Assembly (NCBI GenBank): GCA_023400055.1
Contig: JAEXFN010000008.1
Location: forward strand, 1-64,000
Source: Bacillota bacterium
GTDB lineage: Bacteria; Bacillota; UBA4882; UBA8346
Length of the DNA: 64,000 nt
Direction of reading: 5' to 3'
The notes below the pieces were generated by a model that saw only the letters and a list, made by a program, of their open reading frames with translations, was not told where the DNA came from and ran no database searches. The position numbers were made by a program, and so were the translations under genes. This document shows, one piece after another, positions 1 through 8,046 of this stretch; the stretch's first letter is position 1; every line of letters begins with the position of its first letter.

Positions 1-69
1 CAGTTAAGCCCCTCCGCGCTGATGGTACTTGTCGGGTGACCGGCCGGGAGAGTAGGTCTTCGCCAGGAG
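1..69 (+). rRNA. rrf: 5S ribosomal RNA, 3' part
   Basis: The first bases match the conserved 3' half of bacterial 5S rRNA: GTTAAGCCCCTC, then CGCTGATGGTACTTG and GGGAGAGTAGGTC, ending in CGCCAGG. The 5' half lies outside the window. A strong terminator follows at once, so this is the end of an rRNA operon. The exact 3' end is uncertain by a few bases. Confidence 0.9.
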
Positions 70-81
70 CATTTTTTCCTT

Positions 82-117
82 AAACAGCTTCCCGGATTTT
101 CCCGGGAAGCTGTTTTT
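82..117 (+). terminator. Rho-independent terminator of the rRNA operon
   Basis: A 14-bp perfect stem (AAACAGCTTCCCGG at 82-95 against CCGGGAAGCTGTTT at 102-115) closes a 6-base loop and runs into a T-tract. It directly follows the 5S rRNA. Confidence 0.92.
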
Positions 118-162
118 GGTTGTGTCCCGTTGGGTTAATTTTTTATCTTTGGAGGTGAATGG

Positions 163-3100
163 ATGTTCTTTGTGCTGGAAAGAGCGGACAAAATTCTTCA
201 GGAGTTACAAAATTATATTCATGCCAATAGGTATCCTATTAAGGATCTTATCTACCGTGAAGACAACTTTACCAATATTGATGAGCTGGAACAGAGTGAT
301 CGGGCTTGGCAACCGTTCAGTCCCGGAAGCCGTTGGGGAGGCAGGGATCGACATGGCTGGTTTCGGGCCATAGTTAAGATTCCGCAGGATTTCCACGGCA
401 AAACGATAGCGGTTTGGGTGAACGCTTATATTGGTCCCGGCATGGTGGAAGATGCCGCCAATCCTCAGTTCATGTTGTATATTAATAAAGAATTTATTCA
501 GGGACTGGATATTAACCATCAGGAAGTAATCATAGCTCGAAATGCTCAGGCAGGTCTGGAGTATCAGCTGGACCTATATGCCTATAGCGGAATGTTTGAA
601 AAGCAGGCCGATATCCAGGTGGAGCTCGTTGTTATTGATGAACTGATTCGTGGATTCTATTATGATTTGGCGGTTGCCATCGGAGTAGCCCGGGAATTAT
701 CCGAAAGTGATCCAAAGCGGCAAGAGCTTTTGAAGGTCATCAATGCTACAGTTAATTTTCTAGACCTCCGCCAGCCTTTTTCAGAAAGTTTTTATTCAGC
801 TTTGCACCAAGCCACGAAATATCTAAAAGAAACCTTTTACATAAAAATGGCCGCCGCCCCCGAAACTGGCAGAAGTTATGATGCCATCGCGACTTGTATC
901 GGGCACACTCATATCGATGTTGCCTGGTTATGGACGATCGGTCAGACGCGGGAGAAAGTGGCGCGAAGCTTTTCCACCGTTTTAAATTTGATGGAAGAGT
1001 ACCCAGAGTATATCTTCATGTCAAGCCAACCCCAGCTTTATCAGTTTATCAAGGAAGATCACCCCGAACTTTACGCCCGGATTAAAGAGCGGATCCGGCA
1101 AGGCCGATGGGAAGCCGATGGCGCTATGTGGTTGGAGGCTGATTGCAATTTAACCTCAGGAGAATCTCTGGTGCGCCAGATCCTGTTTGGGACCCGTTTC
1201 TTCGAGCAAGAATTTGGCGTGAAAAACAAAGTTTTGTGGCTGCCCGATGTTTTCGGTTATAGTGCGGCACTGCCGCAAATCCTCAAGAAATCGGGCATCG
1301 ATTATTTCGTGACTACCAAAATCAGTTGGAATCAATTCAACAAGTTGCCCTATGACACCTTTATGTGGCGCGGCATTGATGGTACGGAGATACTTTCTTA
1401 TTTCATCTGTACGATTTATCCGGGTGCGACACATCATCCCTATGGCGCTTCCTATAACGGATTAATCACTCCCAGAATTATTAAGGGAACCTGGGACCGT
1501 TATCAACAAAAAGAAATCAACAATGATGTATTAATCGCTTACGGCTACGGCGACGGGGGCGGCGGCCCCACGGTCGAAATGCTTGAGAATGCCCGCCGTC
1601 TCAGCAAAGGTCTCCCCGGTTGCCCTCGGGTCAAAATGGGAAGAGTCGGCGAATATTTAGAAAAGTTAGCTGCCAAGGTAACGGGCGAAAAACATTTACC
1701 GAAGTGGGTCGGCGAGCTTTATCTGGAGTTTCACCGGGGCACTTACACCTCGATGAGCCGGAATAAACGCTATAACCGGAAGAGTGAGTTTCTTTATCAG
1801 GATGTTGAATTTTTATCGGCCCTCGCGATGTTGCAGGGAGAGCGTTATCCACAGGCTGATATCAACCAAGGTTGGCAAACCATTCTTTTAAACCAGTTTC
1901 ATGATATCATCCCCGGTTCGTGCATTAAAGAAGTTTATGATCAATCGCGGGAACAGTATGAACAATTGCTATTTGACGGCGAAAAGCTTGCCGCAAAGGC
2001 TATGACTGCCATCTCAGAGCGGATTAATCTGTTAACCCCCGCAATAGTCGTTTATAATACTCTTTCTTTCCAGCGGAGTGACTTGGTCGAAGTAGCGATT
2101 CCCGAGAATATAACGATTTCGTCATTGCTGGATCAGGACGATTCGCCATTAGCCATCCAGGTTATCGAAGCAGAGGGGGTTAAAAAAGCGCTCTTTTATG
2201 CACCAGAAATCCCATCCAAAGGCTATCGCGCGTTTGCTGTCGATTCTAAGCCCGTCATCTTGGAATCCAGTCTATCGGTAAGTCCGAAAAAACTGGAGAA
2301 CCGTTTTTTTAGTATAATAATTGATCAAAAAGGGACCATCAGTTCGTTTTATGATAAGCTGAACCGACGGGAAGTCTTGCAGCCCGGAGAGCGTGGCAAC
2401 AAGCTGCAGGCATTTGAAGATAAGCCGATGAACTGGGATAACTGGGATATCGATATCTATTATCAAGAAAAAGAATGGGAAATTGATCAAGTCGAAGCGG
2501 TGACCGTCATCGAAGCGGGTCCGGTCCGTGCCGGCATCCAGATTACGAAACGATTCCAGAATTCGATCATTATTCAAAAAATTTATATTTATGAAGATAT
2601 CGCCCGGGTTGACTTTGACATTTACATTGATTGGAAAGAAGATCAAATTTTATTGAAAGCTGCTTTTCCAGTGGACGTTCATTCCGATAAGGCGACCTAT
2701 GACATTCAATTCGGCAATGTCGAACGGCCGACCCATTGGAATACTTCTTGGGATTGGGCACGGTTTGAAGTATGTGCCCACAAATGGGCCGATCTTTCCG
2801 AGGACGGTTTTGGAGTCAGCTTGCTGAATGATTGCAAATACGGTTATGACATTAAAGACGGCAATATGAGGTTAACCTTGCTCAAGTCCGGGAATTACCC
2901 GAACCCTGATGCCGACCGGGAAATCCATCATTTTGTGTATTCTCTATATCCTCACGCCGGGGACTGGCGGGAAGGGAAGACAGTCCCGATGGCTTATAGC
3001 CTTAATGTGCCTCTTCACGCAAAGCTGGAAAATGCTCATCCGGCCAGTCTGCCGCCGCGTCTTTCCCTGTTCGAGCTGGATCAGGAGAACGCCATCCTCG

Positions 3101-3333
3101 AGACCGTCAAGAAAGCGGAGGATAGCGAGGCGTTGGTTGTCAGGATTTATGAATGTTATAATAAACGCTCCAAAGTGCGCCTGACGAGTTATCAACCGTT
3201 TTCGGAGGCCTGGGAATGCGATTTGCTGGAAAACGACCTGCGGCAGTTGGAACTGGAAGAAGGTTGCTTGGAAATCGAACTCAAGCCATATGAACTCAAA
3301 ACCTTTAAGTTTAAACAATTAGCGATTTGGTAA
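163..3333 (+). CDS. Alpha-mannosidase, glycoside hydrolase family 38
   Basis: A 1056-residue GH38 retaining alpha-mannosidase, likely hydrolysing alpha-mannosides from glycan breakdown. No signal peptide is visible, so it is probably cytoplasmic. The metal-site motif GHTHIDVAWLW lies near residue 245, WLPDVFGYS (with the nucleophile-region Asp) near 360, and QFHDIIPGSC near 580; the C-terminal half is the beta-rich mannosidase domain. Length fits bacterial and yeast-vacuolar-type GH38 enzymes. A GGAGGTG Shine-Dalgarno lies 6-12 bases before this ATG. The gene stands alone between the rRNA terminator and a LytTR regulator. No sugar transporter is adjacent, so the exact mannoside is unknown. 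Confidence 0.93.
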   Translation: MFFVLERADKILQELQNYIHANRYPIKDLIYREDNFTNIDELEQSDRAWQPFSPGSRWGGRDRHGWFRAIVKIPQDFHGKTIAVWVNAYIGPGMVEDAANPQFMLYINKEFIQGLDINHQEVIIARNAQAGLEYQLDLYAYSGMFEKQADIQVELVVIDELIRGFYYDLAVAIGVARELSESDPKRQELLKVINATVNFLDLRQPFSESFYSALHQATKYLKETFYIKMAAAPETGRSYDAIATCIGHTHIDVAWLWTIGQTREKVARSFSTVLNLMEEYPEYIFMSSQPQLYQFIKEDHPELYARIKERIRQGRWEADGAMWLEADCNLTSGESLVRQILFGTRFFEQEFGVKNKVLWLPDVFGYSAALPQILKKSGIDYFVTTKISWNQFNKLPYDTFMWRGIDGTEILSYFICTIYPGATHHPYGASYNGLITPRIIKGTWDRYQQKEINNDVLIAYGYGDGGGGPTVEMLENARRLSKGLPGCPRVKMGRVGEYLEKLAAKVTGEKHLPKWVGELYLEFHRGTYTSMSRNKRYNRKSEFLYQDVEFLSALAMLQGERYPQADINQGWQTILLNQFHDIIPGSCIKEVYDQSREQYEQLLFDGEKLAAKAMTAISERINLLTPAIVVYNTLSFQRSDLVEVAIPENITISSLLDQDDSPLAIQVIEAEGVKKALFYAPEIPSKGYRAFAVDSKPVILESSLSVSPKKLENRFFSIIIDQKGTISSFYDKLNRREVLQPGERGNKLQAFEDKPMNWDNWDIDIYYQEKEWEIDQVEAVTVIEAGPVRAGIQITKRFQNSIIIQKIYIYEDIARVDFDIYIDWKEDQILLKAAFPVDVHSDKATYDIQFGNVERPTHWNTSWDWARFEVCAHKWADLSEDGFGVSLLNDCKYGYDIKDGNMRLTLLKSGNYPNPDADREIHHFVYSLYPHAGDWREGKTVPMAYSLNVPLHAKLENAHPASLPPRLSLFELDQENAILETVKKAEDSEALVVRIYECYNKRSKVRLTSYQPFSEAWECDLLENDLRQLELEEGCLEIELKPYELKTFKFKQLAIW

Positions 3334-3586
3334 GCCCGGCATGATGTGGCCCATGGCCAAAAGCAAGAGTGGACATTCAATGGGCGTTTTGATCAACGAG
3401 AGATATCCGTGGTAGCGAACGTCTGGAACCGAGGGGAATTTTCAGCACCTGGGGATATTGGAACATGTTGGAATCATAAACGTTTTTTCTTTAAACCCGA
3501 CGTAACGAAAAAGATTTGAAAAAATGCTATACTAATATAGGTTTGGTGGTTCGTTTCCCATTTTTCCAAGGTAGCGAGGCATTGCG
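3334..3586. other. Intergenic region, no gene seen
   Basis: About 250 bases between the mannosidase and the LytTR gene. An A-rich stretch with TATACTAATATAG near 3528-3540 could be the -10 region for the LytTR gene, but no good -35 was found. No convincing terminator for the mannosidase gene was seen. Confidence 0.4.
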
Positions 3587-4300
3587 ATGGTGCTAAAGAC
3601 ATTGATCGTTGACTTCCCGGTGACGGACGCCAACGATCTGAAAAAATATCTTGAAAATCTGAGAGAATTCGATTTTTGTAGCGACGGATGCTCTCTGGAC
3701 CGGAGCCTGGGATGGATTGCACTTCATCATCCGGATATCGTCTTTATTAACATGGACCTTGCCAATTGCAGAAAGGCCTTGGAGATCACCCGAAAGATCG
3801 ACGAGTTCACAGAGGCAATCCGGGTAGTCTGGTTGACCGACAGCGCCGACTATGCGGTGGACGCCTTTGAACTTGATGTCTACGATTATCTGTTCAAGCC
3901 GCTCCGATTGGAGCGATTGAAAAAAACCATTAACCGGTTGGGCAAAGAGCTGCGCTCCGACGCTTTGGAAGTGGTTACTGTCTGGGAGAACGACCGTTTC
4001 GTGGTTTTAAAGCCAGAGCAGATCGTTTATTTTTATACCAGTGGCAATAAGACGCTGATCAAGAGCAAAGACGGCCAGTTCTCGAGCATGAACACGCTTT
4101 CCAGTTTCGAGCGGAAATTGGGTCGGTTCTTATTTTTCCGGACACATAAGAGTTTTTTAGTCAATTTAAATGACATTAAGGAGATCATCCCCTGGTTCAA
4201 TCACACCTACAATCTGGTAATGAATGGTTACGAAAACGATGAGGTTCCGGTCAGCCGGACTCATCTAAAGGACTTCAAGCAACGGATGGGGATCCAGTGA
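3587..4300 (+). CDS. LytTR-family response regulator with degenerate receiver
   Basis: A 237-residue AlgR/LytR-type regulator. Residues 1-115 form a receiver-like domain and residues 135-235 a LytTR DNA-binding domain (VVLKPEQIVYFYTSGN, FFRTHKSFLVNL, VPVSRTHLK). In the receiver the position that normally carries the phosphorylated Asp (F-L-D in relatives) reads F-I-N in the stretch DIVFINMDL, and only one Asp of the N-terminal acidic pair remains, while the Lys of LFKPLR is kept. The protein therefore probably does not work by normal Asp phosphorylation. No histidine kinase is adjacent. A GAGG lies about 10 bases before the ATG. The target genes are unknown; self-regulation or regulation of the mannosidase is possible. 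Confidence 0.88.
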   Translation: MVLKTLIVDFPVTDANDLKKYLENLREFDFCSDGCSLDRSLGWIALHHPDIVFINMDLANCRKALEITRKIDEFTEAIRVVWLTDSADYAVDAFELDVYDYLFKPLRLERLKKTINRLGKELRSDALEVVTVWENDRFVVLKPEQIVYFYTSGNKTLIKSKDGQFSSMNTLSSFERKLGRFLFFRTHKSFLVNLNDIKEIIPWFNHTYNLVMNGYENDEVPVSRTHLKDFKQRMGIQ

Positions 4301-4317
4301 CGAGCGATAAAAAGTCA

Positions 4318-4359
4318 AAAAATGCGTCCTTCGGTGGAATTACCGGGGGACGCATTTTT
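4318..4359 (+). terminator. Terminator after the LytTR gene
   Basis: Stem AAAATGCGTCC against GGACGCATTTT with a 3' T-run. It can also stop transcription from the minus strand and overlaps the end of the nfn remnant. Confidence 0.85.
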
Positions 4360-4575
4360 GGATCGCTAGTCCTTGAGTAACGTTACTAATCAGGGGATTG
4401 GGCGATTGTCCAATGGCTATGATTACCGTGTCTACCGCAATTACTTCTTCCGTCCCGGCTCCACCCGCACGATTACGAATTGACCGGGCTCGCACCTGCG
4501 GGCCACGTGCGGCGCTTCGACTTCAATCGAGCCGACCACGGAATTCGAGCGGCGCTGGTTTATAATTTGGTACAC
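4340..4575 (-). pseudogene. Decayed nfnAB (NADH-dependent reduced ferredoxin:NADP+ oxidoreductase) remnant
   Basis: On the minus strand an AGGAGG site precedes a GTG start at 4575 and a 44-residue reading frame ending at 4441. It carries APHVAR and PGQFVIVRV, which match the N-terminus of NfnA/SudB (ferredoxin-NADP+ reductase alpha subunit). The frame then shifts by one, and the next codons (about 4445-4375) encode VDTVIIAIGQSPNPLIS, a motif of the C-terminal part of NfnB/GltA-type flavoprotein subunits, ending at 4340-4342 inside the terminator. About 2 kb that would normally lie between these two pieces is missing. This fits one large internal deletion of an nfnA-nfnB pair that left the ribosome site and both ends. 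The family match is from memory of these conserved motifs and was not searched. Confidence 0.75.
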
Positions 4576-4594
4576 TGTAAAGTCCTCCTGACAG

Positions 4595-4618
4595 AAAAGG
4601 GCACCGATGTGCCCTTTT
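4595..4618 (-). terminator. Terminator behind the alcohol dehydrogenase gene
   Basis: A perfect 10-bp stem (AAAAGGGCAC / GTGCCCTTTT) with a 4-base loop and T-runs on both strands, 15 bases behind the adh stop codon. Confidence 0.88.
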
Positions 4619-4632
4619 TAGCTTGAGTGTTC

Positions 4633-5802
4633 TTAGAAAGTAACCGGCCTGCCCTCAAAGGCGCATTCGAGAATCTTTTTCAGTTCCGCCTTGGAAGCCG
4701 GCCGCGGGTTACTGCCGGTGCACGGGTCGAGCGCTGCGTTTTCGGCGATAAAGTCGACCGTAGCCCGGAACTGCTCCGCGGAGACGTTGTAATCCTTCAG
4801 AGTGGGCGCAATATTCAGTTTGGCGTTCAAGGCGGCGATTGCCTCAATCAACGCATTCACCAGTTGTTTGTCGGTCGCGCCGGGCAGGGCGAGCCGTTTG
4901 GCGATGGCCGCGTATTTTGCCAGGCAGCTGACGGAGTTATATTGGATCACATACGGCAATAAAACCGCATTACAACAACCGTGAGGGATCTCGTACTGGG
5001 CGCCGATTTTATGGGCCAGGCTGTGGGTGATGCCCAGCAGCGCATTGCTGAAGGCCATGCCCGCCAGGCATTGAGCGATGTGCATCTCACCCCGGGCCTC
5101 CTCATGGCCGTTATAGGAGTCGACGAGATAGTCGAAGCAGAGGGAGATTGCTTCCAGCGCCAATGGATCGGAGAACCGGGAACGGGCCGACGCCACGTAG
5201 GCCTCGATCGCATGAGTCAGCGCATCCATTCCGGTGTGCGCCACCAGTTTCGGCGGCATGGTCAGGGGGATGCTGGTGTCCAGGATGGCGATGTCGGGCG
5301 TGATTTCGAAATCGGCCAACGGATATTTGATTTTCGTGGAATAATCGGTGATAACCGAGAAAGCGGTGACCTCCGTCGCCGTGCCACTGGTTGAGGGGAT
5401 AGCGACGAAGATCGCTTTCTTGCGCAGGTTGGGCATGGAGAACGGCGTTTTGATATCCTCGAAGCTGAGTTCAGGATATTCGTAAAACACCCACATCGCC
5501 TTGGCGGCATCGATCGGCGAGCCGCCGCCGATCGCCACGATCACGTCCGGGCCGAATTCCTGCATTGCCTTGGCTCCGGCCATCACCGTTTCCACCGACG
5601 GGTCGGGCTCTACGCCTTCAAAGGTGCGAACCGTGAGGCCGGCTTCTTTCAAAATATCCGCCAGTTTTTGCAAGAAACCGAATTTCTGCATGGAAGTTCC
5701 GCCGGTCACGATCAGCGCTTTTTTGTAACCCTTGAGGGACTTTAATTCCGCCATGGCGTCCTTGCCGAAATAAAGGTCGCGAGGGAGAGTAAATCTTGCC
5801 AT
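4633..5802 (-). CDS. Iron-containing alcohol dehydrogenase
   Basis: A 389-residue group III (iron-dependent) alcohol dehydrogenase that probably reduces acetaldehyde to ethanol with NAD(P)H in the cytoplasm. The nucleotide-binding motif GGGSPIDAAK lies near residue 95, and metal-ligand stretches DALTHAIEAY and AHKIGAQYEIPHG lie in the C-terminal half. It closely resembles the C-terminal domain of the AdhE in this window. The start chosen is the ATG at 5802 (MARFTLPRD), with AGGTGG 6-7 bases upstream; an in-frame ATG 29 codons earlier has no ribosome site and lies within the promoter and operator. A promoter and 41-bp operator lie 60-110 bases upstream, so expression is probably redox-controlled like adhE. 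Confidence 0.93.
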   Translation of the reverse strand: MARFTLPRDLYFGKDAMAELKSLKGYKKALIVTGGTSMQKFGFLQKLADILKEAGLTVRTFEGVEPDPSVETVMAGAKAMQEFGPDVIVAIGGGSPIDAAKAMWVFYEYPELSFEDIKTPFSMPNLRKKAIFVAIPSTSGTATEVTAFSVITDYSTKIKYPLADFEITPDIAILDTSIPLTMPPKLVAHTGMDALTHAIEAYVASARSRFSDPLALEAISLCFDYLVDSYNGHEEARGEMHIAQCLAGMAFSNALLGITHSLAHKIGAQYEIPHGCCNAVLLPYVIQYNSVSCLAKYAAIAKRLALPGATDKQLVNALIEAIAALNAKLNIAPTLKDYNVSAEQFRATVDFIAENAALDPCTGSNPRPASKAELKKILECAFEGRPVTF

Positions 5803-5860
5803 AGGAATCCACCTTTCTGTTTTCGATTGATAGGTTTCAGGGGGAGTTCTTACGGGGTCA

Positions 5861-5889
5861 ATTATATAATTTGTTATTAAATATAACAA
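5861..5889 (-). promoter_or_regulatory. Sigma-A promoter of the alcohol dehydrogenase gene
   Basis: On the minus strand -35 TTGTTA (5889-5884) is separated by exactly 17 bases from -10 TATAAT (5866-5861). The -35 box is itself an inner half-site of the operator. Confidence 0.7.
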
Positions 5890-5911
5890 TCTTTGTAATT
5901 ATAAATTGCAA
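5871..5911. promoter_or_regulatory. 41-bp double-dyad operator, copy A (adh)
   Basis: Two 19-bp imperfect palindromes, TTGTTATTAAATATAACAA (5871-5889) and TTGTAATTATAAATTGCAA (5893-5911), are separated by 3 bases, giving a 22-bp repeat distance. The same layout recurs at 6022, 12922 and 13125. It overlaps the adh promoter, which suggests repression. Rex is the obvious candidate regulator, but the half-sites are 7 bp apart, not the 6 bp of the usual 18-bp Rex box. Confidence 0.75.
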
Positions 5912-6021
5912 ATAATCCCGAACCAAGTGCCCACCCGGACGGCTCAAAAACATTTTAATCATAGAAATCGAGTTTTTGTTTATAAGCTTTACAACTTGCG
6001 CTGGCTGTGCTATCGTATAAA

Positions 6022-6062
6022 TAGTTATTTTTTATAACAAACTTTGTTCATATAAATTACAA
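6022..6062. promoter_or_regulatory. 41-bp double-dyad operator, copy B (sensory hydrogenase operon)
   Basis: TAGTTATTTTTTATAACAA (6022-6040), 3 bases, then TTGTTCATATAAATTACAA (6044-6062): the same 19-3-19 architecture as copy A. It ends 26 bases before the first gene of the hydrogenase operon. The promoter is less clear here; TATAAA at 6016-6021 may be the -10. Confidence 0.72.
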
Positions 6063-6088
6063 ATCATTGTTAAAACGGAGAGATTGCG

Positions 6089-6337
6089 ATGCTCATTACG
6101 ATCTGTATCGGCAGCGGCTGCCACGTCAAAGGTTCCCGTCAGATCATCGAGATACTGCAAGAAAAGATCAAAGAACATCGGCTGGAGGCGAGGATCGAGT
6201 TGGAAGGCTGTTTCTGCCAGGGGCGATGTACCGAAGGAGTCGTCCTCAGAATTGACGGGGCGGTGGTCACCGGCGTCTCCAAGGATAACGTCGAAGCGCT
6301 GTTTAACCGGCGGATTCTGGAGGTCCTGCAGCCTTGA
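6089..6337 (+). CDS. Thioredoxin-like [2Fe-2S] ferredoxin
   Basis: An 82-residue single-domain protein of the NuoE C-terminal / thioredoxin-like [2Fe-2S] ferredoxin family. Four cysteines occur in the expected pairs, CIGSGC near residues 6-11 and CFCQGRC near 41-47. It probably passes electrons to or from the sensory hydrogenase encoded just downstream, whose TTG start overlaps this stop codon. A GGAGAG site precedes the ATG. It is the first gene after operator copy B. A paralogue at 9660 precedes the second hydrogenase in the same way. Confidence 0.85.
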   Translation: MLITICIGSGCHVKGSRQIIEILQEKIKEHRLEARIELEGCFCQGRCTEGVVLRIDGAVVTGVSKDNVEALFNRRILEVLQP

Positions 6338-8046
6338 ATACGATTATCACCAGCAAAGCCCGTTGTCGCGACTGTTATAAATGCATCCGCCATTGTCCGG
6401 TCAAGGCGATCGGGCTGAATGACGGGCAAGCCTGGGTGGACAAGGAAAAGTGCATTCTCTGCGGACGCTGTATCGGGGATTGTCCCCAGAAGGCCAAGAG
6501 CATGGCGTCGCAGCTTCCGCGAGTCGAAAGTTTTCTGGCCGACCAAAGACCGATCGTTTTTTCGCTGGCTCCTTCCTATCTGGCGGCGACTTCTTACAGC
6601 ACGCCCTGGAAAATGGTTGCCGCGTTAAAAAAGCTGCCCGACGCGCGAATCGAGGAGACGGCGCTCGGCGCGGAGTTGATCGGCCGGGAATATCACCGCA
6701 TGGTGGCCGAGGGCCAGCGAGCGACCGTCATTTCCAGCTGTTGCCCGGTGGTCGTCAACCTGATCGAAAAATATTTCCCGAAATTGGTCCCGGCGCTGGC
6801 CGGCCTAGTCTCGCCGCTGAAGGCCCACGGCCAAATGATCAAACGCGAGCAAGGGGAGGAGGCCAGGGTCGTTTTCATCGGTCCCTGTCTGGCCAAGAAG
6901 GCCGAACCGGATTGGAACGATCCGGCGAACCCCGTCGACGCCGTGCTCACTTTCGAGGAGCTGGAACCCTGGTTGCAAGCCAAGGAGATTTTTCCCGAAG
7001 CCTTGCTGGATCAGCACCCGGACCGGGGATCGGCTTCGGCCGGGGTCTTTCCCCTGAAGCAGGGCATCTTAAAAGTGGCCGGGCTCGAGGACGGGTTGGA
7101 ACAAGACATCCTCTCGATCGCCGGGGTGGATGAGTGCCTCGATACTTTCCGGGATTTGGAGGCCGGACTCCTGGCGCCCCGCTTTATCGAGGCCCTGGCT
7201 TGCAAAGGCGGCTGCATCGGCGGCCCGGCGCTCGGAAATGATTTGGGCGTGAATGCCCGGCGCCAACGCCTGTTTCATTTCGCCCAGGGCAAGGCGGGGG
7301 GCGGTCGCCAAACCGATCTGTCCTACGACCTGCTGCGCCGGGAGCATGCGGCGCTGCAACAGACCGGCTATATCCCCGCTGAGGCGGAGATCCGCGAGGT
7401 GTTGCGGTTAACCGGCAAGAACAAACCGGAGGACGAGACCAACTGCGGCGGCTGCGGTTATTCCAGCTGCCGGGAAAAAGCCATCGCAGTGCTCCAGGGC
7501 ATGGCCGAACCAGAGATGTGCATCCCCTATATGAAAGAGAAAGCCGAGTCCTTTGCCAATGCCATCGTGGACACCACTCTGAACGCGATCATCGTGGTCA
7601 ATAAGGACTTGATCATCCAGGATATGAACCCCGCGGCCGATCTTTTATTCAACCGTAAACAGCTTCCGACCAAGGGCAGGCCGCTGAGCGCCTTTATCGA
7701 TCCGTCCGATTTCGCCAAAGTCTGGGCGACCGGGGACATTTTGGTGGACCAGACCCGCTCCTACGAACAGTATGGCCTGGTCACCCGGCAGATCATTTAC
7801 CCGTTGCCCAAATACGGCGTAACCATTGGGATCATCACCAACATCACCGCCGAGGAAGGGCGCAAAGCCAAGCACGACAACATGCGCCGCGAAGCGCTGG
7901 AACGGGCTTCCCGGGTGATTCGCGATCAGATGCGGGTGGTGCAGAACGTCGCCGGGCTGCTCGGGGAGAGCACCGCCGAGACCAAGGCCACCCTGCTGGA
8001 ACTGATGGAGATCATGGACGAGAGCGAAAGCGAGGTGCCCGAATGA
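6334..8046 (+). CDS. Sensory-type [FeFe] hydrogenase with C-terminal PAS domain
   Basis: A 570-residue protein. Residues 11-50 carry two [4Fe-4S] motifs (C11, C14, C17, C21 and C40, C43, C46, C50). The H-cluster domain follows, with SSCCP near 130, GPCLAKKAE near 185 and ACKGGCIGG near 290. Then comes a four-Cys Fe-S motif (NCGGCGYSSC plus a later Cys) near 370-395 and a PAS domain at about 405-530. This order is typical of group C, HydS-like hydrogenases, thought to sense H2 or redox state. It starts with TTG overlapping the previous stop, and its stop overlaps the next start, so translation is coupled. The neighbouring phosphatase suggests it controls a phosphorylation switch. No HydE/F/G maturases are in the window. 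Confidence 0.9.
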   Translation: MNTIITSKARCRDCYKCIRHCPVKAIGLNDGQAWVDKEKCILCGRCIGDCPQKAKSMASQLPRVESFLADQRPIVFSLAPSYLAATSYSTPWKMVAALKKLPDARIEETALGAELIGREYHRMVAEGQRATVISSCCPVVVNLIEKYFPKLVPALAGLVSPLKAHGQMIKREQGEEARVVFIGPCLAKKAEPDWNDPANPVDAVLTFEELEPWLQAKEIFPEALLDQHPDRGSASAGVFPLKQGILKVAGLEDGLEQDILSIAGVDECLDTFRDLEAGLLAPRFIEALACKGGCIGGPALGNDLGVNARRQRLFHFAQGKAGGGRQTDLSYDLLRREHAALQQTGYIPAEAEIREVLRLTGKNKPEDETNCGGCGYSSCREKAIAVLQGMAEPEMCIPYMKEKAESFANAIVDTTLNAIIVVNKDLIIQDMNPAADLLFNRKQLPTKGRPLSAFIDPSDFAKVWATGDILVDQTRSYEQYGLVTRQIIYPLPKYGVTIGIITNITAEEGRKAKHDNMRREALERASRVIRDQMRVVQNVAGLLGESTAETKATLLELMEIMDESESEVPE

